Both the position numbers and the translations under genes were made by a program. DNA of 5,056 bases, taken from the NCBI GenBank assembly GCA_905479025.1, contig CAJQKX010000106.1:1-5056 (forward strand), read 5' to 3'. Within the stretch, counting starts at the first letter, position 1, and each line of letters opens with the position of its first letter. Below the pieces are notes generated by a model. The model was not told the origin of the DNA and ran no database searches. It saw nothing but the letters and a program-made list of their open reading frames with translations. This DNA comes from an uncultured Paraglaciecola sp. Its GTDB lineage: Bacteria > Pseudomonadota > Gammaproteobacteria > Enterobacterales > Alteromonadaceae. Positions 1 to 5,056 of this stretch are shown piece by piece.

Positions 1-1
1 C

Positions 2-322
2 CCCCAAGCGATTACCGCAACGAATGAAAATGCCGCGCTAAACCAGGTTGATCAGCACATTGTCGCCACCTTGCCAGAGTTGTTCACTTACGAAGTTTCT
101 CTGGGGCATTCATTAGATCTAGGGGTAGCATCTCTTGGCGTCGATGCTGCCGCTGGGAGTACCGATTTAAGCTCTTCAAGCGAAAGAACTTACTATGGTA
201 TTGGGGCGAACCTCTCAAGGCAATTTGGTGGGTCATTGGCGGCACTATCAGTCGATTACATTGATGCTGACGATATCGATAGAGAATTCGTGTTTGGAAC
301 TTCCTTAACCTTTAAATTCTAA
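2..322 (+). CDS. Outer-membrane beta-barrel (TorF/Gcw_chp-like porin) protein, 3' part
   Basis: The reading frame is open from the left edge to a TAA at 320-322, so this is the C-terminal 106 residues of a longer protein. The visible part has alternating polar/hydrophobic stretches typical of outer-membrane beta strands. An acidic turn (DADDIDRE) precedes a last strand, FVFGTSLTFKF, that ends in Phe, the usual C-terminal recognition signal for beta-barrel assembly. The pattern of a YYGIG strand, then FGG, then an acidic turn, then FVFG and a terminal Phe resembles the end of TorF/Gcw_chp family putative porins. That match is from memory, not a search. A likely place is the outer membrane, with unknown substrate. 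If the region is viral, the gene is cargo or a virion-associated barrel. G+C is clearly higher than in genes after 637. An in-frame TTG at 71 is not needed as a start because the frame continues upstream. Confidence 0.6.
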   Translation, partial: PQAITATNENAALNQVDQHIVATLPELFTYEVSLGHSLDLGVASLGVDAAAGSTDLSSSSERTYYGIGANLSRQFGGSLAALSVDYIDADDIDREFVFGTSLTFKF

Positions 323-327
323 AAATT

Positions 328-567
328 ATGAAAGATACACTAGAAACAATCAAATCCTATGCCGGGGGAATTACCGGCGTTTTACTATCATTCATTGGGC
401 TATTAGTAATTGCTCAAGTAGTGTTTGGGGAGTCTGCCCCAATTAACGTAATCGGAAACCTGCAGTCCATTGTTAATGGGTTCGTAGGTTCTGGAGCTAG
501 CCTTGCTGGAGTAATCACACTACTTCTTATTGTGGCTCTGCTAGGTAGAGGTTCAGAAAAGAAATAA
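328..567 (+). CDS. Small two-helix membrane protein
   Basis: This 79-residue protein starts at the first ATG, 5 bases after the upstream stop, and ends just before the terminator, so it is probably co-transcribed with the barrel gene. It has a short charged N-terminus (MKDTLETIK), a hydrophobic segment at about residues 13-33, and a semi-hydrophobic glycine-rich middle (residues 40-55, with VIGNL and GFVGSG). A second hydrophobic segment spans about residues 57-72, followed by a basic tail (RGSEKK). That predicts an inner-membrane protein with two spans. I do not recognise a named family. Small proteins with a VIGNL-like middle occur, as far as I recall, in marine phage genomes, but I cannot confirm it. 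A holin-like or virion-membrane role is possible, and nothing in the sequence decides between them. There is no Shine-Dalgarno; the start is preceded by an A/T-rich stretch. Confidence 0.7.
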   Translation: MKDTLETIKSYAGGITGVLLSFIGLLVIAQVVFGESAPINVIGNLQSIVNGFVGSGASLAGVITLLLIVALLGRGSEKK

Positions 568-581
568 AGATAATTTATATC

Positions 582-610
582 TTGACTTTTACGGAAAGGA
601 CGGCTATAAT
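582..610 (+). promoter_or_regulatory. Sigma-70 promoter driving the methyltransferase gene, nested in a terminator
   Basis: The -35 box TTGACT (582-587) is separated by exactly 17 bases from a consensus -10 box TATAAT (605-610). The predicted start of transcription is around 616-618, giving a leader of about 20 bases before the ATG at 637. The -10 box overlaps the end of the left arm and the loop of the terminator hairpin (594-622). A transcript from this promoter therefore carries only part of the right arm and cannot form the hairpin. Confidence 0.75.
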
Positions 611-628
611 AGCCGTCCTTTCTTATTT
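594..628 (+). terminator. Rho-independent terminator
   Basis: The arms GAAAGGACGGCT (594-605) and AGCCGTCCTTTC (611-622) are perfectly complementary over 12 base pairs, with a 5-base loop (ATAAT), followed by a T-rich tail through 628. It lies 27 bases after the stop of the small membrane protein gene. It would end transcripts of the barrel plus membrane-protein unit, separating them from the methyltransferase unit. Confidence 0.8.
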
Positions 629-636
629 ATAAATAT

Positions 637-1779
637 ATGAAAATATTATCACTTTTTGCAAATGTAGGGTTCGGCGAATTTTACCTTAAAGACTTAGGTC
701 ACGAAGTAGTTGTCGCTAATGAATTACTTCAAGATAGGGTTGATTTCTATAAAAAATTCTACCCAGATCATAAGGATGTGATATGTGGCGATATATCAAA
801 ACAAGGAGTTCAAGATAAATTAGTTAAAGCTTGCGATAATCATGGAGGGGTAGACATTATAATTGCCACACCTCCGTGCCAAGGAATGAGTATAGCTAAC
901 GCAAAAAAAGACACAGAAGACCCAAGAAACACACTCATAGTTCACGCAATGAACGTTTTTAATCGAGTTAGGCCAAAATATATGCTAATAGAGAACGTTC
1001 CTCAAATGGCTAAAACTTATATTTTTTACAAGAAAAAGCTGTACAATATAATAGATTTTATCAAATCACGACTTCCAGAAAATTTTGAATGCATTTACGA
1101 AACTATGAATGGCAAGCATTGCGGAAGCCCTCAGTCGAGAAGTAGGTCCATATGTCTAATATCAAAGAAAGGTTCATGGAGACATCCAAAAGAAAAAACA
1201 GCAATAACTACGGTGCGTGAAACGATAAGTCATTTATGTTCTCTGGAGAGCGGGGAATGCTCCTCAGTGAAATGGCACTTTTCTCCAAAGCATAACGAAA
1301 GGCATATAGATTGGATGAAAAACACACCAACAGGAGACACTGCATTTAACAATAAGGAGGATCACTTTCCTTATGTACTTGAGGATGGCAAAAAGAGAAG
1401 GATTTACGGTTTCTCGACTACATATAAAAGAATGGACTGGAATTCTCCAGCTCCGACAGTTACAATGACAAACGGATCAATCTCAAGCCAGAATAATGTT
1501 CATCCAGGAAACAAAAATCCTGATGGGACTTATTCTGATGCTAGAGTACTGTCAATAAGAGAGGTATTGCTGCTGTGCGGATTACCTGAGGGTTGCTTAG
1601 ATCAATTCGCTCGCCTGCAAAAAGACGGATCTTTTAAGTACGAATACAACCAATCCTTCATCAGGAAAGTTTTAGGTGAGTTATTTCTCCCCAAAATGGC
1701 AAAGTATATAATTTCTACAATCCCAAGTAATGATGTTGATGTCGAAGACAACTCTAGACAGCTTAAATTTGACTTCTAA
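637..1779 (+). CDS. DNA (cytosine-5) methyltransferase
   Basis: This 380-residue protein transfers a methyl group from S-adenosylmethionine to C5 of cytosine in DNA. The family motifs run in the standard order. Motif I is a variant, SLFANVGFGE (residues 5-14). Motif II-like VVVANEL is at 24-30 and GDIS at 51-54. Motif IV is PPCQG with catalytic Cys81, motif VI is ENV (119-121) and motif VIII is QSRSR (166-170). A motif IX-like block is RVLSIREVLLLCGLPE (303-318), and a motif X-like NQSFIRKVLGE spans 338-348. Length is normal for the family. The variable part between VIII and IX (about 180-300), where target recognition sits, gives no specificity by eye. The start is fixed because motif I begins almost at the ATG. 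No Shine-Dalgarno is present. The next gene follows after 3 bases, so the two are probably one unit, possibly restriction-modification or phage self-protection. Confidence 0.95.
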   Translation: MKILSLFANVGFGEFYLKDLGHEVVVANELLQDRVDFYKKFYPDHKDVICGDISKQGVQDKLVKACDNHGGVDIIIATPPCQGMSIANAKKDTEDPRNTLIVHAMNVFNRVRPKYMLIENVPQMAKTYIFYKKKLYNIIDFIKSRLPENFECIYETMNGKHCGSPQSRSRSICLISKKGSWRHPKEKTAITTVRETISHLCSLESGECSSVKWHFSPKHNERHIDWMKNTPTGDTAFNNKEDHFPYVLEDGKKRRIYGFSTTYKRMDWNSPAPTVTMTNGSISSQNNVHPGNKNPDGTYSDARVLSIREVLLLCGLPEGCLDQFARLQKDGSFKYEYNQSFIRKVLGELFLPKMAKYIISTIPSNDVDVEDNSRQLKFDF

Positions 1780-1782
1780 AAT

Positions 1783-2682
1783 ATGATAATTAAAAAGCTA
1801 ACACACATAAACTTTAAAGATGGAGAATCTCACCATTTAGTCAATTTATGCGAAGAAAACGAACACTTGTTGAAGATTCGCGAATGCTGGGATAATAAAT
1901 CCCACTTATTTATTAAAGACAACAGTTTAGTTCGGGGGTCTCCTGGCTTTTGGGACTACCCCAATATAGATAATAAATTCAAAGAATCTTGGTCTACGGT
2001 CTTAAGATTGAAAGCTTTAAATAATTTTCGCAACTTCCTTAGGTATGAGGGAGATAATAAAACAATGCCATTACTACTTTCATCAGTTTTTTTTAATTGT
2101 CATACTGAAGCTACTATTGATTTTTTAGTTAAAGCAGTTGGAGCCAATAAAAATTTACAAAAAAGACATCCTATTCATTTTTGTTACGATTTATTGACGG
2201 GGTGGATCCCAGAAGTGGCCATAGGAGCCCTGGACATTGAGAAATGTGGGTGTGATGCTGACTATAAGTTTGCAGCTAAAGGAGGAATTGATAGCTCTGA
2301 AGACTTCTTGTTGTCTGGATGCCCACTTGAGCTCGTTTGCGATTTTACAGGCAAGGTCAAAAGAGAGTCTCTCCTTAATTTTAGGTACAATAAACTTAAT
2401 AGCTTAATCAAAAACGGCGGCTACCTATTAATACTATTGAGTAAATCTTTTGAATATTATCTCCACGACATAAATAAATACTCGGAACTGTTAAATATTG
2501 AATATAAAGATGAGATTATACCGTGGTCAAGGGAAGGTGAAAAAACAAGAGGCTACGAAATGTCTGGAGACTTTAACTCCTTAAAGCTAAAAGATTTGAC
2601 TTTAGAAAACCTCAACAAATCCTTTAATGATATAAAACTAAAGGAAGCAAAAAAATTTCCCCAAAAGCAGCTTGAATTATAG
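1783..2682 (+). CDS. Unknown protein paired with the methyltransferase; possible restriction-endonuclease-like
   Basis: I do not recognise this 299-residue protein. It starts 3 bases after the methyltransferase stop, the usual arrangement for a cognate restriction enzyme or accessory protein. Residues 168-220 could fit the core of a PD-(D/E)XK nuclease: acidic residues (D170, E173, D174), a predicted strand PLELVCDFTGK (181-191) with E183 and D187, a helix around RYNKLNSLIKNG, then a strand GYLLILL. If so, the lysine normally two residues after the Glu is replaced by Val185, and K191 would have to substitute or the enzyme would be inactive. A Cys cluster (EKCGCDAD, 153-160) is also notable. 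There is no signal peptide or membrane segment. The C-terminus is lysine-rich and its last codons carry the -35 box of the next promoter. The coding call is firm; the nuclease idea is inference from neighbourhood and pattern. Confidence 0.85.
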   Translation: MIIKKLTHINFKDGESHHLVNLCEENEHLLKIRECWDNKSHLFIKDNSLVRGSPGFWDYPNIDNKFKESWSTVLRLKALNNFRNFLRYEGDNKTMPLLLSSVFFNCHTEATIDFLVKAVGANKNLQKRHPIHFCYDLLTGWIPEVAIGALDIEKCGCDADYKFAAKGGIDSSEDFLLSGCPLELVCDFTGKVKRESLLNFRYNKLNSLIKNGGYLLILLSKSFEYYLHDINKYSELLNIEYKDEIIPWSREGEKTRGYEMSGDFNSLKLKDLTLENLNKSFNDIKLKEAKKFPQKQLEL

Positions 2683-2700
2683 TGGACCATATATTATAAT
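2672..2700 (+). promoter_or_regulatory. Sigma-70 promoter with predicted leaderless start
   Basis: A TTGAAT -35 box (2672-2677) lies inside the last codons of the upstream gene, with exactly 17 bases before a consensus TATAAT (2695-2700). Only 6 bases separate the -10 box from the ATG at 2707, so the predicted transcription start falls on or right next to the start codon. The -10 sits in a perfect 10-base palindrome (2692-2701). Confidence 0.65.
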
Positions 2701-2706
2701 AACATT

Positions 2707-2919
2707 ATGAATGAAGATTTAAATTACGGAGGCCCTAAAGACTATGACGAACAGACAGATGCATTTCGCTTTGAATTAGACGACTTAGTATATAGATACA
2801 TCGATGAGTTCGACATCAACACTATAACAATGATAGGAGCTTTGAGGGAAAAAATGCAAGAGCTCATAGAGTCAGGAAATCAAGATATCGATATAGATAT
2901 AGGTGAAGATTTAGATTAA
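2707..2919 (+). CDS. Small acidic hypothetical protein
   Basis: This 70-residue strongly acidic protein begins at the first ATG after a near-consensus promoter. A mostly helical centre (about residues 22-56, LDDLVYRYIDEFDINTITMI and onward) is followed by an acidic tail with a DIDIDI repeat at 60-65 (encoded by three hexamer copies) and GEDLD at the end. The pattern of a short helical domain with YIDEFD is, from memory, like small conserved phage proteins of unknown function. I cannot name a family. It leads a close-packed unit with the dNMP kinase (21-base gap) and the small basic protein. Acidic phage proteins of this size are sometimes DNA mimics or inhibitors of host proteins, but nothing specific here shows that. 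Confidence 0.75.
   Translation: MNEDLNYGGPKDYDEQTDAFRFELDDLVYRYIDEFDINTITMIGALREKMQELIESGNQDIDIDIGEDLD
2884..2901 (+). repeat. Three tandem GATATM hexamers in coding sequence
   Basis: GATATC is followed by two copies of GATATA, encoding the Asp-Ile repeat in the acidic tail of the upstream small protein. It probably arose by simple slippage or reflects selection for the acidic tail. Confidence 0.7.
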
Positions 2920-2940
2920 ACAATAAATAAAACAATAAAT
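2918..2940 (+). repeat. Two direct copies of an 11-base A-rich repeat before the kinase gene
   Basis: AAACAATAAAT occurs at 2918-2928 and again at 2930-2940, a 12-base period. It fills nearly the whole gap between the stop codon of the acidic protein (2917-2919) and the kinase ATG at 2941. There is no Shine-Dalgarno in the gap. The repeat could be an unstructured A-rich translation enhancer, a protein binding site, or a replication slip. Confidence 0.6.
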
Positions 2941-3522
2941 ATGAGTAAATTAATAGGAGTAGCAGGATTCGCTAGGTCAGGCAAAGATACCTTCTTTGAA
3001 AGAAGTAGAGATATCCTTGAGAGAGAAGGTAAGAAAGCTTGCAGGTTCGCTTTTGCTGACGCATTAAAACACGAGTCAGATGAATTTTTAAAAAAGAACG
3101 TAGGAATTTCCGCATTTACTGAAGATTCAAGCGAGAAAGAAATCATTAGGCCTTTTTTAGTAACTTACGGAACTCAGCTGAGGAGAAGGCTTGACGAAAA
3201 TTGCTGGATTAAATCAATCCAAGATCAAGTTGCAGAAAAAATTGACCAAGGGTTTTATGTTTTTATTACTGACGTAAGATTCAAAAACGAAGCAGAATGG
3301 ATCAAATTAAACAATGGCAACTTAACATACGTTTCCCGTGAGGGTGTAGGCCCAGCGAACCATGACGAAAGAAAGCAATTGCATTTATATAAAACCTCCA
3401 TCGATTACAATATATTTTGGCCAACCTTTGGAGAAAACGAAATAAATCTCGCAGATGAGTATGTATTGCCATTCCTATCTCATATAATTTCCAAAAGCTC
3501 TAAATTAGAGATGTTATTATAA
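2941..3522 (+). CDS. Deoxynucleoside monophosphate kinase (P-loop, T4 gp1-like)
   Basis: This 193-residue P-loop kinase is predicted to convert dNMPs to dNDPs with ATP in the cytoplasm, feeding phage DNA synthesis. The N-terminal nucleotide-binding loop is GFARSGKDT (residues 9-17), the GK-Asp-Thr form typical of phage dNMP kinases. FADALK (38-43) and YGTQLRRR (76-83) with nearby CWI match blocks I associate with this family, and DVRFKNE (111-117) is its hallmark after a hydrophobic strand. Length is somewhat shorter than T4 gp1 (about 240 residues). The ATG chosen is the first in frame and places the P-loop strand directly at the N-terminus, as expected. The gene is spaced 21 bases from the acidic protein gene and 1 base from the next small gene. 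Substrate range, including modified cytosine nucleotides, cannot be told from sequence. Confidence 0.88.
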   Translation: MSKLIGVAGFARSGKDTFFERSRDILEREGKKACRFAFADALKHESDEFLKKNVGISAFTEDSSEKEIIRPFLVTYGTQLRRRLDENCWIKSIQDQVAEKIDQGFYVFITDVRFKNEAEWIKLNNGNLTYVSREGVGPANHDERKQLHLYKTSIDYNIFWPTFGENEINLADEYVLPFLSHIISKSSKLEMLL

Positions 3523-3523
3523 T

Positions 3524-3691
3524 ATGTCTAAAGAAAAAAAGAAATACTCAGAAACTGAAAGTGGGAAAAAAGCCTTAAATAAAGCTAGAGAAAAATACGA
3601 TTCAGAAAACAAAGATAAACGTAAAGAGCAAAAGAGAGACTACATGAGAAGAAAAAGGCTTAAAGATCCTAATTACTGCAAATGGAAATAG
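3524..3691 (+). CDS. Small lysine/arginine-rich phage-type protein
   Basis: This is a 55-residue open frame starting 1 base after the kinase stop (ATG 3524) and ending with TAG at 3689-3691. The protein is very basic: MSKEKKKYSETESGKK, then KAREKYDSENKDKRKEQKR, then DYMRRKRLKDPNYCKWK. Its regular charge pattern, with aromatic residues every few turns, predicts one long helix. The motif of basic residues around YM-RRKR followed by DPNY resembles many tiny phage proteins of unknown function and the basic flanks of HNH-type proteins, but no Cys/His metal site is present. Tight coupling to the kinase gene and the immediate follow-on of a promoter at 3693 support it as the last gene of this unit. 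A nucleic-acid-binding role is plausible but inferred only from charge. Confidence 0.75.
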   Translation: MSKEKKKYSETESGKKALNKAREKYDSENKDKRKEQKRDYMRRKRLKDPNYCKWK

Positions 3692-3692
3692 C

Positions 3693-3721
3693 TTGACAAG
3701 ATTAGCGGTAAATGTTAATAT
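3693..3721 (+). promoter_or_regulatory. Sigma-70 promoter with extended -10 and predicted leaderless start
   Basis: A consensus TTGACA -35 box (3693-3698) begins 1 base after the previous stop codon. A 17-base spacer leads to TAATAT (3716-3721), preceded by TG one base upstream (3713-3714), an extended -10 element. Transcription is predicted to start around 3727-3729, at or one or two bases before the ATG at 3729. It would drive the helix-turn-helix gene and the overlapping sigma-like gene. Confidence 0.68.
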
Positions 3722-3728
3722 GTAATGT

Positions 3729-4583
3729 ATGGGAAGAAGAAAAAAACCAATACAATTAAAAGTTAAAAATGTTAAATTTCAGTTCGATCAATATTGGTCA
3801 ATTAAATATACCGAAAGTTCGCCAGGATCAACAGATCAAGACTATAAAGTTATAGTTAAATCAAGATCTTCTGAACTTGCTAGAAGGATTTTAAAAAATA
3901 AATCTAAAGAGTCAAGCCCGAGCTGCAAGTTAAAAGGTATAAGCATTAATATGCTTCACACCAATTCAGTAATTAACGGCTTAAGATTAACAGTAAAGGA
4001 TTGGGAGTGCATTAAAGATGCAGCTTTCCCGAATTCGGTTAATGTGTTATTTAGATTCACTTCATTAAGAACTGACAAACAGAAAATTCAGCTGGTAAAG
4101 CTCAGAAAAACTCAGCCTAAATTTAATGTAAATAAAATTAGCCAAAACTTCTCAAAGGAAGAGAAAAATTATATGAGATGGGAAGGGAAATGGAAACCTT
4201 GGCCTAAGGCTGAAAGAGATGCGTTCAAGGAGAGAATGTCTATAGGTCTAAAGCTGAATAATAACTGCAGATTAAAAGCTGCAAAATATATAGGAGTAAG
4301 CCAAAGATATTTCCAGCAGCTTCTTAAAAAATTCCCAGAAGTAGATTGGGCCAATGATTTTCCAGTTCAATATTACAAATTCAACGATTCTGATAACTCT
4401 AAAAGGATTACGGGTATTAGAGCCTCAAAGAAAAAACTCCAGCAGGCTTATATTGACAGGATGACACCTAAAGTAATAGCCCTAATAGAGAAAGGCGATT
4501 CTTTTAACTCAATATGCAAATCCTTAAAAACTTCAAAAATAACTATCAACAACTGTATTAAAAATCATGAGTATAAAAAATAA
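3729..4583 (+). CDS. Putative DNA-binding protein with two helix-turn-helix segments
   Basis: This 284-residue basic protein is not one I can name. The N-terminus is highly basic (MGRRKKPIQLKVK), followed by a mixed region (about 15-135) with no recognised motif. Residues about 178-206 (KAAKYIGVSQRYFQQLLKKF and flanks) fit a helix-turn-helix, with Gly in the turn and a basic recognition helix. A second likely helix-turn-helix lies at about 246-280 (IALIEKGDSFNSICKSLKTS and following), similar in style to the C-terminal DNA-binding part of site-specific recombinases. No recombinase catalytic serine or tyrosine pattern was seen. The ATG is next to the predicted transcription start. The last 17 bases overlap the sigma-like gene, so the two are probably translated together. 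A transcription-control or DNA-metabolism role is the best inference. Confidence 0.8.
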   Translation: MGRRKKPIQLKVKNVKFQFDQYWSIKYTESSPGSTDQDYKVIVKSRSSELARRILKNKSKESSPSCKLKGISINMLHTNSVINGLRLTVKDWECIKDAAFPNSVNVLFRFTSLRTDKQKIQLVKLRKTQPKFNVNKISQNFSKEEKNYMRWEGKWKPWPKAERDAFKERMSIGLKLNNNCRLKAAKYIGVSQRYFQQLLKKFPEVDWANDFPVQYYKFNDSDNSKRITGIRASKKKLQQAYIDRMTPKVIALIEKGDSFNSICKSLKTSKITINNCIKNHEYKK

Positions 4584-5056
4584 ATTCGACGAATGGCTCA
4601 TTTCCTACCAAGAAGATTTCTCTAGAATTATAGGTAAACATAGATATACTAATCATGCCCTAGATTCAGATGATTTACTTTCAGAAATAAATCTTGCCAT
4701 AGTTAAAGATAAAGAAAAAATACTAAGTAGCGACATTGACAGTCAGGAAGATTTCGGTAAATTGATGTATACCTATGCACGTAATCACATCAAATGGAAG
4801 TCAGATGGAACTACCTCTAGGGACAAGAAATACATAAGTAAGAAGCAAGACTCAACTCACACGAATTCAGAAGGCTCCACCATAACCTTGTTTGAGCTAA
4901 TGTGTGATGTTAAAGGTGAGGAAGATGAGTCTCAATCAAAATTAAATAAATCAGATAAAGCTGAAAATATAATTAAATATATAAAAAATTATAGTCATTT
5001 CTTAAATCCTCATCAGAAAAATGTACTAGATTTACTAATTATGGGTAAAAACTTCC
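4567..5056 (+). CDS. Sigma-70-family-like factor (T4 gp55/ECF-type layout), 5' part
   Basis: The ATG at 4567 lies within the end of the upstream gene and the frame is open to the window edge (163 complete codons). Residues 33-78 look like sigma region 2: DSDDLLSEINLAIVKD, then FGKLMYTYARNHIKWK (63-78), matching the usual acidic start, helix, and YxxARN followed by a basic/aromatic helix used for core binding and -10 recognition. A charged linker (about 79-138) follows. HFLNPHQKNVLDLLIMGKNF (144-163) then matches the start of a region 4 helix-turn-helix, cut by the edge. No region 1 or 3 is seen, so the layout is that of small alternative sigma factors such as ECF sigmas or T4 late factor gp55. 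It would redirect RNA polymerase to another promoter class, probably late phage genes. Family assignment is by eye. Confidence 0.72.
   Translation, partial: MSIKNKFDEWLISYQEDFSRIIGKHRYTNHALDSDDLLSEINLAIVKDKEKILSSDIDSQEDFGKLMYTYARNHIKWKSDGTTSRDKKYISKKQDSTHTNSEGSTITLFELMCDVKGEEDESQSKLNKSDKAENIIKYIKNYSHFLNPHQKNVLDLLIMGKNF

Noticed and set aside
71..322. TTG at 71 as the start of a complete 83-residue protein
   Set aside because: The same frame is open to the left edge with barrel-like sequence, so the gene continues upstream.
628..635. TATAAATA, identical to the T4 late promoter core, just before the methyltransferase ATG
   Set aside because: Its transcription start would fall inside the gene after the ATG, and motif I needs that ATG. 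In such A/T-rich sequence a chance match is likely.
2916..3146. Minus-strand open frame of 76 codons
   Set aside because: It lies opposite the dNMP kinase N-terminus, whose P-loop is clear, and has no motif or promoter of its own.
3498..3510. Short inverted repeat (CTCTAA / TTAGAG with 1-base centre) near the end of the kinase gene
   Set aside because: It is A/T-rich, inside coding sequence, has too small a loop for a hairpin and no T tract, so it is not a credible terminator.
3518..3523. TATAAT directly before the ATG of the 55-residue gene
   Set aside because: There is no -35 box at 16-18 bases and the transcript would start after the ATG.
4169..4354. Minus-strand open frame of 61 codons
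   Set aside because: It is fully inside the helix-turn-helix gene on the opposite strand, with no independent support.
600..5056. Apparent lack of CCGG sites after 600 (two occur before), which might hint at the methyltransferase target
   Set aside because: At this base composition only about three would be expected, so absence is not significant.

Overview
The window looks like part of a tailed-phage (or phage-derived) genome, probably of a marine or aquatic proteobacterial virus. This is inferred from gene content: a deoxynucleoside monophosphate kinase of the phage T4 gp1 type, a small sigma-70-like factor reminiscent of T4 gp55, tiny lysine-rich and acidic phage-style proteins, one-way close-packed genes, and a DNA cytosine methyltransferase with an unknown partner. 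All supported genes are on the + strand. No integrase, transposase, tRNA, CRISPR array or capsid gene is visible, so phage versus chromosomal island cannot be settled here, and the host is not identified.

Layout. (1) Positions 2-567: the end of an outer-membrane beta-barrel-like gene (TorF/Gcw_chp-like) followed closely by a 79-residue two-helix membrane protein. By hand count this block is about 42-55% G+C per 60-base row. (2) Positions 568-636: a strong rho-independent terminator whose loop region is also the -10 box of a near-consensus sigma-70 promoter. (3) Positions 637-2682: a C5 cytosine methyltransferase followed after 3 bases by an unrecognised 299-residue protein, possibly a restriction-nuclease-like partner. 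Sampled rows here are about 25-40% G+C. (4) Positions 2672-3691: a promoter, then an acidic 70-residue protein, the dNMP kinase and a 55-residue basic protein, tightly spaced. (5) Positions 3693-5056: another promoter with an extended -10, then a 284-residue putative DNA-binding protein with two predicted helix-turn-helix segments. It overlaps by 17 bases the start of a sigma-factor-like gene that runs off the window.

How they may work together. Host RNA polymerase could read three units from sigma-70-type promoters: DNA modification, nucleotide metabolism, and transcription control. The last unit would supply a sigma-like factor, possibly with a DNA-binding helper, to redirect transcription later. 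Two of the three promoters put the predicted transcription start at or within about one base of the ATG. None of the eight visible start codons has a convincing Shine-Dalgarno sequence, so SD-independent and partly leaderless translation is a general feature of this stretch.
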